Shown: piece by piece, positions 45,199 through 56,458 of the stretch
Position numbering within the stretch: position 1 is the stretch's first letter
How the letters are laid out: each line of letters starts with the position of its first letter
Source of the DNA: Trematomus loennbergii
Taxonomy: Eukaryota; Chordata; Actinopteri; Perciformes; Nototheniidae
Reading direction: 5' to 3'
NCBI GenBank assembly: GCA_012861695.1
Contig: JAAOOA010000613.1
Location: forward strand, 102,501 to 166,500
Length of the DNA: 64,000 nucleotides
The notes under the pieces: model-generated
The model's database searches: none
Seen by the model: the letters and a program-made list of their open reading frames with translations, nothing else
Told to the model about the DNA's origin: nothing
Made by a program: the position numbers and the translations under genes

Positions 45199-45459
45199 TC
45201 AATCCTTTCTTTCTACTTCGTGCACCTCTTTCTGTATTTCCTCAACAAAGCCATGGGCATATTGTACTGGATGCACTGGAGGATGCAGCATGTCTGGACT
45301 TCTTTTAAAAGGTCACAGGCAGGTGGACTGTGACTTTTTGCCGTTATACATCCAGTATTTTTGTATTAACTTATCGATCCGTTCCACGTCAACTGGGGAA
45401 GCGTAAAGGTTACAGTGGAGCTTGCTATCTGCTAAACTATTCAGCCGTTCTGGAGACAT
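45199..45459 (-). pseudogene. Orphan open frame with one in-frame TGA
   Basis: Read leftward from ATG at 45459-45457, 48 codons begin MSPERLNSLADSKLHC and include YASPVDVERIDKLI and QKYWMYNGKKSQS, reaching TGA at 45315-45313. The same frame then stays open for 37 more codons (RSPDMLHPPVHPVQYA, GFVEEIQKEVHEVERKD) to TGA at 45201-45199. Both halves look protein-like. The first TGA could be a CpG-derived CGA-to-TGA change. A pyrimidine tract ending TTTCCCTGCCAG sits 5 bases before the ATG, so a terminal exon with an acceptor is also possible. I do not recognise the family; host pseudogene exon or transposon-derived relic are the options. Confidence 0.4.
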
Positions 45460-45898
45460 TGTACCTGGCAGGGAAAGGAGCCAAAGTTAATATTTAACTA
45501 GGAAAATATATAAATAAAACACTACGTAGTGCTTGCTGTAATGAAATATTGGCTGTACTACTAGCTCTGATCCATTCCAAAAACTGATATGTTACCTCAG
45601 AGAGCGAAGGAGTGGTAAACATTGCGATAAAATATGAAAATCAAGATCAATCTTTTTCTTGGCAAGTCACAACACAACGAGGTGCCGCCGCTTTCCAAAG
45701 CTGCTCGTAACTTATTGTAACGTGAGATGAAGACTTTCCTCTGTGGAGTAATTCAATAAAGAGATGCATGAGAGGCAGTTACAGGTGCCAGCCAGATGTT
45801 CGTTCAGTGCTGGGAGATGAATACGGTGTTCTGGGTTATATTTGATGTTAGAATCATTGTTAGTGGCACTGGAAATCAGTTTCTTTAAAGGGGACCTA

Positions 45899-46856
45899 TC
45901 ATGCAAAATGCACTTTTGTACGTCTTTTATACATGCATATGTGTCCCCGGTGTTCCAGGGAACTCACCAAGTGTCAGAAAACACAACCCTCTCTATTTTC
46001 CTCCATACCCAAATCTCTAAAAAAGGGGCTGCAACGGATCTGATAAAAACTGATCCAGATTTGAACACTGTCCTGACGTCAGGACGGTGGCGCTACGGCT
46101 ATTGGGCCAACTCTCCACCTATCAGGGGAATGTGGGGTTGGGCCACGGCCGGCCATTGCTGCTCGAAAGCGCTGGAGACGCTGTAGTACATATGCCAGGC
46201 CTGTAAGTGGCGCTGTAGTCTGCCACAAAAGCAGCGAAGAAGACTTCCCGCCCATAGTTACCATGGTTACTCTTCTGTTTATTCTCCGCTGTGGCTTTTT
46301 TCTCCCTCCCGAGGCAAGCGATTGCTCCCGCTGCTTTAATTCAATGCAATCCCTCCCCGTCGAGGCAAGCACTGTAATTATCTCCGGTTAGTCCACCAGC
46401 AGATGACAAACACCCACCTCTCCGCCTCTTCCAAGGAACGAGGGGACCGTGCGGCAGAGTTTCAGTTTCAGTTTCTTTCGCCGGTCAAGATGTCCGTTAA
46501 AGTTTAAATCTTCCGGACAAAATTAGAAAAGTGCCGGTCAAAGGTCTTCTTTGTTAATTATTGAGCTTTAAAACAAATGAATAACGACTCTATAGGCCTA
46601 TAATAACACGGAGGACGGAGATCTCTTTTCTCCCCTCTTCTGACAGCCCAGCAGCTGATCAGAGCACGTCCCCTCTCCTGCAGGGGGCGTGGTCAGCAGA
46701 ATCAGACCCGTAGACAGCAAACAGCACATAGAGCAAAATGAGGCATGGCTAAAATGCATGATCTGTTTGGTATTTTTAAAACAGAAACGTATAAATATAC
46801 CTTATATAGGTATGACCCTACAATATATCATTTAAATATAGCATGATAGGTCCACT
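45899..46856 (+). mobile_element. TTAA-A MITE, copy 5, long form
   Basis: Flanked by TTAA (45895-45898 and 46857-46860). Ends AGGGGACCTATCATGC and GCATGATAGGTCCACT. The outer parts match the 474-487 bp copies, and the CRE core is kept (46074-46081). About 530 bp of extra sequence (about 46203-46733) lies where short copies have about 40 bp. That extra part includes GTTACCATGGTTAC and a block with GACAGCCCAGCAG similar to 58742-58960. The long form may be ancestral to the short copies, or it may contain a nested element; no duplication bounds the extra part. Confidence 0.82.
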
Positions 46857-46860
46857 TTAA

Positions 46861-47059
46861 GTATTTCTGCACATTATGGACATCAACTGAATTTGTACAG
46901 AGAGAAAGCCATGGAAAATACAGTTTCAATGCACCCTAAAAATAAATCAAACCACTCATCTTCTTACACAACTTTCATACTGTACTTTTCCATTGCTGTT
47001 TTAAATGTACACACATGAAGTGAAGTGCAACAGAAGTGACCTCCCTCTTATTAAGTGTT
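46861..47059. other. Noncoding spacer
   Basis: Short unannotated stretch between two transposons. Confidence 0.4.
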
Positions 47060-47067
47060 CAGATAAC

Positions 47068-47825
47068 CAGAGGTGGGAAGTAGTGGAGTGCAAATACTTC
47101 GTTACTATACTTAAGTACATTTTCCTGGTATCAGTACTTTACTCCACTACTTATTTTTCTGACGACTTTTGTCTTGTACTTCTTACATTTTGAACACAAA
47201 TACCTGAACTTTCTACTTCTTACATGTTGAACACAAATACCTGTACTTTCTACTTCTTACATTTTGAACCCAAATACCTGTACTTTCTACTTCTTACATT
47301 TTGAACCCAAATACCTGTACTTTCTACTTCTTACATTTTGAACACAAATACCTGTACGTTCTACTTCTTACATTTTGAACACAAATACCTGTACTTTCTA
47401 CTTCTTACATTGTCCAAACAGGCTGGTTACTTTAGTTTGAATGTGTGTCTGGTGGCGTGATCATTATTATTTAGAGTCATTGCGTGCCTATTGATTTGAA
47501 CACGATCCGTGTATCCATCATTTCCTGGTCTTCTCTAAAGAAGAGGGACCAATGAAAACGTTGTCATGTTGCCGTTGTTCAGCATGGAAACATTCATTAG
47601 CTAACAATGACATTATTGTTCTATTAATATAAAGGGAGGTCAGGTACTCTTTAAAACAGATGGTAGTTATGAGTACTTTTTACTTAAGTACATTTCGAGC
47701 ATACTTCTTTACTTTTACTTGAGTAAAGAAGTTTAGTCAGTACTTCTACTTTTACCAGAGTATTTTAAACACGAGTATCTGTACTTCTACTTGAGTAAAG
47801 GATGTGTGTACTTTTGCCATCTCTG
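47068..47825 (+). mobile_element. hAT-A element, complete copy
   Basis: Ends CAGAGGTGGGAAGTAGTGGA and GTACTTTTGCCATCTCTG. An exact 8-bp duplication CAGATAAC lies at 47060-47067 and 47826-47833, diagnostic of hAT insertion. The 758-bp element has a left arm, a minisatellite of about six units (about 47180-47412), a unique block (CATTGCGTGCCTATTGATTT, CTAAAGAAGAGGGACCAATG), and a right arm with TACTTTTACTTGAGTAAAGA motifs. It is the reference for the copies at 10654 and 16562. No transposase. Confidence 0.94.
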
Positions 47826-47869
47826 CAGATAACATAGTCTCCCTTCAGCAGCACCACCTAACTTCAGTA

Positions 47870-48190
47870 CATCAGCAGCATTTCCTCCTGGTTTGACGAC
47901 AATTGTTTAGATCTTAATGTCACCAAGACCAAGGAGCTGTATAAGAGGTAACAAGACAGCAGATCCTACCTATAGATCACCCATTTTAATTTCCTCGGTA
48001 CAATAAAAGACAGCAAACTCAGTTTTGAGGATAATGTGGACTACATCTACAAGAGAGCAAGAATCGCTCTTCTCTAGAAACTGAAGAGCTTTAACACCAG
48101 TCAGCACACTCTGTCCATGGCTTCTACATCAGTAAGAGAGTGTTCTCACCTGTAGAGCATCGAATCATGGTACGGAAACTTCTGAATAAA
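47870..48190 (+). pseudogene. Decayed LINE reverse-transcriptase fragment
   Basis: Interrupted translations recall the palm-to-thumb part of the Rex1-like RT at 17.9-18.2 kb. TTTGACGACAATTGTTTAGA corresponds to W-DN-L-LN, followed by ACCAAGACCAAGGAGCTG (TKTKEL). Then come a V--F-FLGT-like stretch, a KRARIAL-like stretch and a GAATCATGGTACGG stretch (ESWYG). Multiple stops and frameshifts. It lies just downstream of hAT-A, which inserted into its edge. Confidence 0.6.
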
Positions 48191-48318
48191 ACTCAAATCA
48201 GAGCTGGCCAGTTGACCAATCAGAGCAGACTGGGCTCTGGTTTCTGCCTTTAAGAAATCCTTAATTCCTTTATCTGTGAACATGCTCAATAACAGATAGC
48301 TTAAATAAGTCTCCCCTC

Positions 48319-48319
48319 G

Positions 48320-48366
<47 letters not shown>

Positions 48367-48376
48367 CACACACACA

Positions 48377-48442
<66 letters not shown>
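48319..48442. repeat. (CA)n microsatellite
   Basis: About 124 bp of CA repeat with two short interruptions. Just upstream, 48195-48243 is a fragment matching the TTAA-B 5' module (GACCAATCAGAGCAGACTGG). Confidence 0.96.
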
Positions 48443-48444
<2 letters not shown>

Positions 48445-49088
48445 CTGCGAGTGCCAAGACATATTTTTATGTAAATGAAGTGGATAATAAAGTAGTTTGA
48501 TCCGAATACAAACTACACACTTTATACAATGAAGCCAATGACAAACTCCTAATATTAAACGTTACATCTACCCCTCTTTTGATAATTATCTACCTCTTGG
48601 AAATCTGACTCAATTTGTCGCTGAATGCTCTCTATGTAAAGTGTTTTGCTCACATTTGGCTGCTGTGCACCTTATCTGGTTTTTGAATTGATAAAATATG
48701 ATAATATTATACAGGTTGCAGAACATCAATGCATTGTTTTTGTTAGTCGAAAAAGTAGCTGCTGTACGCACACAACAAACATTTCAGAAAACACATTTCT
48801 GTATAATAACCTGCTGGGGATTCATCAGGGCTTCTTCTCAGAGCAAACATGCACATACATAAAGAGGAAGATTTCATCTGCTCTGCGGTTAAAGTCTAAA
48901 GAATGAAAACATAGAAACATGATGGCTGGTTCTGAGTCAGTGGGACCTCTGAGGCTTTCTCTGCCTCGCGTCGAAAGGTTAGAAACGTTTTCTTACAACA
49001 ACGAACAAAGCAACTTAAACTCAACCCGCATATGTCAAGGATTTCAATTTAATTAATTACATGCTTGTTGCTTTCATACCCTTTATAG
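48443..49088. other. Noncoding stretch, no gene recognised
   Basis: No gene or repeat family recognised. The open frame at 48646-48906 has no domain. Confidence 0.4.
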
Positions 49089-49165
49089 CAGGGGTGTCAT
49101 TAGCATTATGATTGCACTCAAAGGCCCGGTTGTAAATTGAGACTATATAAATATATATATATTAA

Positions 49166-50097
49166 AGGTCCCATGTCATGGCCATTTCCACTGATCATAA
49201 TTCCATTGGTGAGGTTACATTGTCAATGTTCCAAAATCACATTGGTTTCTCATACAGCATCTCTGTATAGTATGTGTATTCGCTCTCTGTCCTAAACGGC
49301 TTGTTGGAGCTCCTGCCCCCCCCCCCCCTCCCTGTGAGCCCACTGTGCTCTGATTGGTCAGCTCGCCCACTCTGTTCTGATGAGTCCTCCATTACAGTGG
49401 GAACATCAGTGATTATGTGTTACAATGGCGTTTGTTAGCAACCAGGAAATTACACCAGTAATGACAAACAGATGAGAATGCTGCTTGGGGTCTGGGTGCC
49501 GTGTTGGCGGGACGTTGCGGGGCTCGCTGCTCCGGCCTTTGAGGCTTGAGGCTTTGATTACTGGTGTCATTTCCTGGTTGCTGTGTGGGGTCTGCGAGAC
49601 AGCGAGACAGCGAGACAGCGAGACAGTGAGACATCGCGGAACTCAGCCTGAGCACACACGTGAGTGTATGGCGAACTATGAGTGGAGATCCACGGAGCCG
49701 CGGCTGAGAAAAGATAAGGCTGAGTGAGTTGTGTGTGTGAGGAGCTTCATGGATTGGTCCATTTGGACCTGGGCATGGTTACGTCACCATACTCAGGAAG
49801 AAAAAAATGGAAAAAGAAAAATCTCCAGTTCTGGGGCAGCATAGACAGGTCTTTTCTGTGTTAGAGTTTTACTCGCTACAGGGTGTACTTTGAGGGTATG
49901 TGACTTTGCAGACCGTTTACATGCATAAAAAGCTACATAACACACAAGGGGACGGGCAAGGGCGGACTGGGACTAAAAAACAGCCCGGGATTCTCGACCA
50001 GCCCACTTCTACCGCTAGTAAATTGTCAATGGGGGGGGGTACCGGCCAGTCCGCCACTGGGGACGGGTAATAACCGGAAAAGCATGACATGGGACCT
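49166..50097. mobile_element. TTAA-C element nested in hAT-D
   Basis: Inverted ends AGGTCCCATGTCATG / CATGACATGGGACCT (15 bp). TTAA precedes the left end (49162-49165). The right TTAA and about 40 bp of host hAT are missing, judged against the uninterrupted hAT-D at 21010-21063, which has TTAA at the matching place. Interior has a GC-rich block, a C10-11 run near 49318, a CTGATTGGTCAGC CCAAT motif and an 8-bp tandem repeat (GCGAGACA, 49594-49633). Nonautonomous. Confidence 0.82.
49957..50059. mobile_element. 103-bp mini-hAT nested in TTAA-C
   Basis: Inverted ends CAAGGGCGGACTGG / CCAGTCCGCCACTG. Exact 8-bp duplication GGGACGGG at 49949-49956 and 50060-50067. At 103 bp it is a very small hAT derivative, including a run of G (50031-50038). 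Confidence 0.9.
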
Positions 50098-50347
50098 GCA
50101 TTGGATTATTATCAGTTCTGGTAATAACTTCATAAATAACTACGTCTGAAAGCAGAAGTCTAGGGCAAATAATTGAAACCAACTCTTCTCTTTTCTGAGA
50201 TGAATGTATTTGTATGCATGGTATATGCATGTTGAAATAAACAGATAATAATAACAACAATTGTATTGTATATTATATTCTTGCAAGCTCTTGCGGGCCG
50301 CATAAAATGAGGTCGCAGGCCTTGAGTTTGACAACCCTGCTCTATGG

Positions 50348-51373
50348 GGTGGTGCAGGAATGAGTCCTAAAACATGGAAATAAGTCAGCGTTTTAGCATG
50401 TCCAGTACCATAGTATTTTAAGTATGTGTTTTTGGTTAGACGCCTCAAATAAGGTCTGTGTTTAACAGAAGCTGATGAAATGTTTACATTATGTTCTACG
50501 ACATAAAATACATCAATTAAAAACTCCACTGTACATTTGGAAGTTTCTATGTGTATTAAAAACGGCCACTAAAGGAGACAACTAAAAGTAATCATTACTC
50601 AATTCTGATTGGTCAATTAAGAACATGTGACACGTTAATACAGTATACAGACCGCTGTCAAGGACTATAATGACCGTTGCTCAGGAGGATCAAGGGAGAG
50701 AAAGTGAAAGAGGTTCAAAGTTGTTCCTTTATAGACAAACGTTGGCTTTTTACTTCAAGTCAAAGTCAAAGTCAACTGTGTGTACGGACAGAGAGATAGA
50801 AATACTGTTTCCAAAAATGTCTGCCGCTGGATTTGAGTGTCTGTGTGTTTGGGGTATTATTACATTTAAACTTCGAAGATCAAGCTTTTTTCCTACAATA
50901 ATCTAAAAAGCAAAATGTTTTTGGTCAAGGGAGCTATTGCGTTGCTAACTCAGGGTCTTACATCCCTGCACCTCTCCATCCCTTCAACCCACTGACATGA
51001 ACTCTGCTGAACCCAACAGCTCTGCACATGCCCTCATTTTCCTCCTCTGATCCGGAGCTTAATAATAGATCGTGGTCAGCTAGTCAGGTCTTCAGTGCCT
51101 CCAAGGCCCCCATGCATACTATACCAAACTCTTCTTTACACAACGCTCACACCGGAGAAACTGACTTCCCCGCCGCCACAGGCTCCCCGCTCTGACTTCC
51201 TGTGACTCTAGAGACAAACTCTGCACTTCATTTCCATGCGAGGGGTATGAAGCGTGAAAAAAGAAAATAACCACAAGGAATTGCTTTATGTAATCTTTTT
51301 ATGTCTGAGTCTGCATCCTCAATTTATGAGGCTGTAAACAGTATGCGCATATTTCATCACCGCAAGGCGAGAG

Positions 51374-51375
<2 letters not shown>
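50348..51375. other. Noncoding stretch, no gene recognised
   Basis: No gene or repeat family recognised. Confidence 0.4.
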
Positions 51376-51424
<49 letters not shown>

Positions 51425-51476
51425 TTTGTATATGGATGTGGTGGAGAGAGGAAGAGGGGGGGGGGGGGGGGGGGGG
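51376..51476. repeat. (GT)n microsatellite and 21-nt G run
   Basis: GT repeat at 51376-51417, then a purine-rich stretch ending in 21 consecutive G at 51456-51476. The G run could form a quadruplex or may be of uncertain assembled length. Confidence 0.95.
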
Positions 51477-51772
51477 TTTGTTATAGCACTACAATATTAG
51501 AATGTGAATAATGCATACTGTATGATCCACCTTCTGAGTGAGAAAATAAGGGCCGGGCCATTAAAAAGCTGCAAAATGAAATTGATGATAAGCATCAGAG
51601 TGTGTGTGGCGATCCACCACACACACAGCGAGGTGTGTCTGAACCGTTATGTGAAGCTGTTGGGCTGCAGTTAAACATACAGTGATTGACTTAAACTTGA
51701 AACACTTTAGTCTAAACCCTAAGTGTGCTGGAAGATCTCTGTGTAATGTTTAAAGGGATATGCATGTCTTAA

Positions 51773-52455
51773 AGGTCACCTATCATGTTATTTTTAGGCA
51801 ATAGCATAGGTCTCAGATATATAAAAAAACATGTCTATGAAGTGTTTTGCTCAAATACCAAACAGATCACCCATTCTAGCCATGCCTCATATCCCTCTAT
51901 TTCACTTCCTGTTTCAAAAGTGCTGATTTAGGGTATAAAACTTTTTTTTAAATCGATGAAAAAGAGGGGCGGAGCTTATGCCTGCTCATGCGGGAGATTC
52001 TACCGGCAGATACTGTCGTGATGAAACGCCATATCATGGGTTATCAAGGATTATTTCTGAAACAGTATGGAGCTCAAAGGCTTTCTCTCTCCGGTTATAC
52101 CACAAGGTGAGTTCCTTTTTATTTCCTGCTTCTTCACACACATGCTCTCCAGTACAGGTTAGCTCTGAGTGTTAGCGATGCTAATGTAAACACCGACCAT
52201 ATTACGTCCAAAACAGTCGGGCATTGTTTCTGATAGCAGCGTTTCTGATAGTGCCGTGGGTCCGCCGCTGATATGACGTCATATCGGACGCAAATCTGGA
52301 TCAGCTCCGTTGTACACCCGTTTTTAGAGATTTGGGTACGGAGGAAAAGAGAGAGGGTTTTATTTTCTGACGCTGCGTGAGTTCCCTGACACACCGGGGA
52401 CACATATTTATGTATAAAAGACATCAGAAAGTGCATTTTGCATGATAGGTCCCCT
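51773..52455 (+). mobile_element. TTAA-A' MITE (long subfamily), copy 2
   Basis: Flanked by TTAA (51769-51772 and 52456-52459). Left end AGGTCACCTATCATGT, right end GCATGATAGGTCCCCT. Colinear with 12494-13197, including GGGGCGGAGCTTATG, the ATTATTTCTGAAACAGTATGG block, the GAGTTCCTTTTTATTTCCTG block and the CRE core (TGACGTCA, 52274-52281). No transposase. Confidence 0.87.
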
Positions 52456-52499
52456 TTAAATGCAAACAAATGCACCATGCAAAGAAAGTGAGAGCTGCA

Positions 52500-52925
52500 C
52501 TGGAAAAAATGCTGCTCCAAAACAAGTTAAATAATAAGTTTTCACTTGAAATAAGCACAAAAATCTGCTAATAGAACAAGTGAAAATGTGCTGGTAAGAT
52601 TCTTGAAATAAGAAGGGATATTTAGATAAATCAGATCTTGTAATTAGCTGGGGGAACTCATTTTGAACTATATTTCACCAGAATCAGGAAATGTTGTGTT
52701 CAAAAGTGTTTTGTGTTCTGATGTTAGTTGTGTTTTCTAATAAATATGTAAAAGAATATGTGTTTCATCTGAGATACGACTCAAAATAAGATGTTTTGAC
52801 TCAACAAGATGATGCATTGTCTAAAAACAAGACCCAATATCTCACTGCAGTGTTACTTCTGAAGTTATTGTGTCTTATATCAGGTGTAAAGACATATTCT
52901 GACTAGATATTAGACAAATATACTT
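52500..52925 (+). repeat. Interspersed repeat, copy 2 of 2
   Basis: Same ordered motifs as 32806-33188, beginning CACTGGAAAAAATGCTGCTC and ending ATTAGACAAATATACTTGG. About 40 bp longer than copy 1. Confidence 0.7.
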
Positions 52926-53948
52926 GGCAAGATTTCAAGTTTTGTTGTGTGTTATTACAGTCAAAAGTAGAAGGAGATATATAACTACATTTACATTTAT
53001 ATTCACTTATGTTAAAGCTAAAGGTTCACATTTCCAAATAATCACCATTAGTGTACATTTCCTAAACATAAACATTGCTTTCAATTTGCATTCCTGTCTA
53101 AAAAAAAAAGTTATTTATTGATTTACCACAAGTGGGCGCCAGTCTGAAATGTTCAGATACTACCTATAGTGGCTTTCACTTTTTAAAAGGACATTATACT
53201 CTTATTTAATCTTGCCTTGTTTTGTTTTTTGTATTCTATTTACTTCAAATCAATGTAAAAGCTCCTGAAATGAATAAGTAATGAACTAGACTGCATCTCA
53301 GCTTTTAGGGCATCCGCAAGCAACTAAAGAATTGGTGTCCAATTGTTCAAAGTCTGTCTTGCACTCTGATAGATAATGCTTTTTGTAATGACTTCACTTG
53401 CTAATACTCGACATTAAGGACCCTTTGAAATGCACTAACAACATTAAGTGTAGGGGGACACTCCTTGTTTTGTGCAGTGAAATATCCAAAGGTTCACATG
53501 AAGACAAAAAATAGATGAATATCTTCACAAACTACAGTCTTTTCAGTGTAAAGATTGTCTTTTTGTGTCCCTAAATAGTGTCCCTTCAGTGGAAGTCAAG
53601 TAACAAAAAGAAAGAATACATTTGATTTGTCTACCATAGACTTTGGGGCATCTACACACAGTTAAAGTACGTTTTCAAGTCCATTTAAAACAATCCTTTG
53701 CCATTATTCATTCCTCCTTTTAAATCTAGTTGGGGGAGCAAAAACCTTCTCGATGTGCGAAGAAATACTCAAAGTCTCCTCTGAGGCTTTAGCAGTCTGA
53801 GTTAGACAAAATCAGGGAATATCTTTCAAAAGTACGGCATTTTTTGTGTAAGATTTCCTGAACAATGTGTCCCTCTTGAGCTGTAGTGGAAGCAAAACGA
53901 GCGAATTTTACACTTAATAAAACACTGAACAGAACCACTTTATTAGTC
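52926..53948. other. Noncoding stretch, no gene recognised
   Basis: AT-rich, no element recognised. One 65-codon frame (52924-53121, +) without domain. Confidence 0.4.
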
Positions 53949-53951
53949 TAA

Positions 53952-54520
53952 CGGGCCATCTCCACGGCAGCGTTAAAAAAATCTTGGAGGTGGGCGTATC
54001 TGAAGCTTGAGGATTTTTTGCGAGCAACTAATCACATGAATCTCCCGCCCGCGACATACGAAGCAAAAAAGCCCGAAGTAAACTGGATATAAACTCCCAA
54101 AACAGGCGAAAACCTACCACTGTCTCTGCCACCTCCCTCCATGCCTGGCTCCTCCGGTTTATATCCCGGTAGGTCTGGTCATAAAGCACCGGGTGATTGA
54201 TTCGCTACCGCTAATTTCTCCTCCATGTTTTGGAATATGAGGAAATGACCTGCGCTATTTCTCTCCCAGCATACACGCCGTTTGATTGGCTAGAGCTTGA
54301 ACTGTCAGATTTGCGTACACAGGATTTGATTGGCTGACGCTTCCTCCTCAGCTTCAAAAGTTGAACATTGTTCAACTTTGGATCTTGAAAATCCTGAGAA
54401 TCTCCGCTCGCCTGCCCACAATGCATTTCGGCGAAAGCGAAAAAAAGTGACGTCACCCCATTCAAAGTGAATGGGCAGAAGCGTTTCAAGATTTTTTAAC
54501 GCTGCCGTGGAGACGGCCCG
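53952..54520. mobile_element. PIF/Harbinger-like MITE with TAA duplication
   Basis: Ends CGGGCCATCTCCACGGCAGC and GCTGCCGTGGAGACGGCCCG are inverted repeats. The match continues inward (GTTAAAAAAATCTTG / CAAGATTTTTTAAC), about 35 bp in all. A 3-bp direct repeat TAA (53949-53951 and 54521-54523) flanks it. TWA targets are characteristic of PIF/Harbinger. Interior has CCCATTCAAAGTGAATGGGC. No transposase; open frames inside are incidental. Confidence 0.83.
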
Positions 54521-54584
54521 TAACGCACACTGCTGTAATCTCATAAACTTAATATATATATTTTTAGAGAAGGAGGCGTCTTAA

Positions 54585-54951
54585 CACTAGAACCGCCAGG
54601 GGTCGCTGTATACCTAAAACCGCCAACGGGTCAAATGTACCCGCTATTATATCTTTTAAATAACCGCAGTAAACAACAGGCGTTGCTATAGCAACACGTC
54701 ATGTTTACACGCGGCGAAAATCACTGTTTTCTATAAGGTAAATATTACCCGCTGATGGGTATAAATGGTCATTCTTTTGGCCTTTTTCAATCTGACTTCA
54801 TATTGACAATTTTTAACAACAGAGGGTGCTACAGTACATACACACTTTCAGGAAAAGTCACAGACTAGGAGACTTGAATATTGATTGAAAAAAAGTGACA
54901 TACAATCAAGAAACAGCAGCGGGTAAAATTAACCCGTTGGCGGTTCTAGTG
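54585..54951. mobile_element. TTAA-E element
   Basis: Flanked by TTAA (54581-54584 and 54952-54955). Ends CACTAGAACCGCCA and TGGCGGTTCTAGTG are perfect 14-bp inverted repeats. Repeated subterminal motifs AACGGGTCAAATGTACCCGC and GCGGGTAAAATTAACCCGTT form further palindromes. Nonautonomous, 367 bp. Confidence 0.88.
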
Positions 54952-54955
54952 TTAA

Positions 54956-56324
54956 AGACCAGTATGAACAGGATCATTGCTTTAAGAGCCTAATTGATGT
55001 TAATGTTCATATGAGTGTTGTTATAAGACACACTTGAAGGATCACATTACCTTTTCGGTTATTATCAGTTTTCATCAAACTCCACACACTATTTCCAAAC
55101 AGTGGTTTAGCTACAGTATGTTCACAATATTCACTAACTGGATTCAGCACAGAAGTGAAAGTCTATATTTTACGCGTCCGTCGAGAGGAAGCACTTAGCA
55201 GTTGTTCTTGTGTACATTCAATCGTGCACGTTTGTGTGTGCGTGTGTGTGCGTGTGTGTGCATTTATTTTGATAGATGTTTCATTTACTCCATGCTGGAT
55301 ATCAATTTGTGAGTGTGCTCAGGAGGAGTCTGGAAGAGAGCATTGACGTATTGATGTATGAGTTAAGGTTAGACTGCACCATGGGAGAATTGGAGCCACA
55401 TCCTGTTTACATACGAATCAATACTGTTGCAAGTCTAAACGGTGAGAAACGTGCAGGTCACACAGGGGAGGAGGAGTCCAGGATTAAACCGGATAAAGGA
55501 GGTGAGAATGTGTGGAAGTGGATGCTGTTGTAGATCATAAATAGATTAGAAGGAGAACATTGTGCTGTTTGCTTTCCTGAACACTGTGGTGTGATACAAG
55601 ATAACTTTAGAGACATAAAACAACGGCGCCTGGATGACAGGCCAAGAGCTGGGAGTTATTGCAGTGTATACAGTATTTTGAGAGAGCGATAAAACCCATC
55701 AACTTTCTTTATCACCGCTGCTCTAATTAAGTGCCAAAAAACATCAACAGTTCAATAGCTGTTTTCATTGTGCTGTCATCCAGGTACATAATGAAGTTCT
55801 CACTTAACTACGCTGTCGGAGAGTATTTGCTGAGCTGATACACTTCAATCTTGTTTCACGTTCACGTTATGCAACACCTGTGAGTCGCTGTTGGCCAATC
55901 TGAATTAGAGAAAATGGGATTCTTGAATAAAAGGCACCCGGTGGAGTTTTTCATTAAATTGTGTTGTTTTGTTTCTCATCAAAATTCACTTTGTGCCTCA
56001 TTGAGACCTAACAATGAATCCTCCATCGCCACACTGGCCTTCACTTGTTCTGTAAACAGCAACTGCAGCTCTGATGAAGTCTACAGAAACAATAAGATAT
56101 TAAACATTTAAACACAATCATGTTTTAGACTTCTAACCACCAGAGCCAATGTGAAACCTTGATTTAGTTCACCTGGGTTTTAAACTACACTATAAAAGCA
56201 ACAAGTCAGAGGAAATAGGTTGTTGTTTTTAAAGCCTATTATTCTTCCTGATGTTTTAAACAGCGGCTTAAACAGAATTTGTATTATGGTTGGGTTTGCA
56301 TGGGTTCGACGCCACATAAAGACA
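54956..56324. other. Noncoding stretch, no gene recognised
   Basis: A degenerate GT/CGTGTG tract at 55230-55262. Open frames at 55155-55533 (+) have no known domain. Confidence 0.4.
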
Positions 56325-56458
56325 GATTTAAAGCCGTGTACAAGCCCTGAACCTGTCAGTACATACCAAACTGTGCAATGTACTATACAAAAATATACAA
56401 AACGCCACACTACGAAAACGATACTAAACATACGGTACAATACTGTACCAAACGATTG
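56325..56458 (+). repeat. Degenerate GATACNAAACGATAC-type repeat, copy 1
   Basis: Starts AAGCCGTGTACAAGCCCTGA, then ACCTGTCAGTACATACCAAA, and passes into degenerate ACGATACTAAACATACGG motifs. Shares this order with 61597-61870. Confidence 0.65.

Larger units (their letters stand above)
49089..50339. mobile_element. hAT-D element, outer layer of nested stack
   Basis: Left end CAGGGGTGTCATTAGCATTA is a shortened form of CAGGGGTGTCAAACTC. Right end is GCCTTGAGTTTGACAACCCTG. Flanks CTTTATAG (49081-49088) and CTCTATGG (50340-50347) match at 6 of 8, both differences being transitions. The part from 50098 (GCATTGGATTATTATC, AACTACGTCTGAAAGCAGAA) aligns with 21063-21140 of the other copy. Its middle is replaced by the TTAA-C element. 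Confidence 0.82.
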
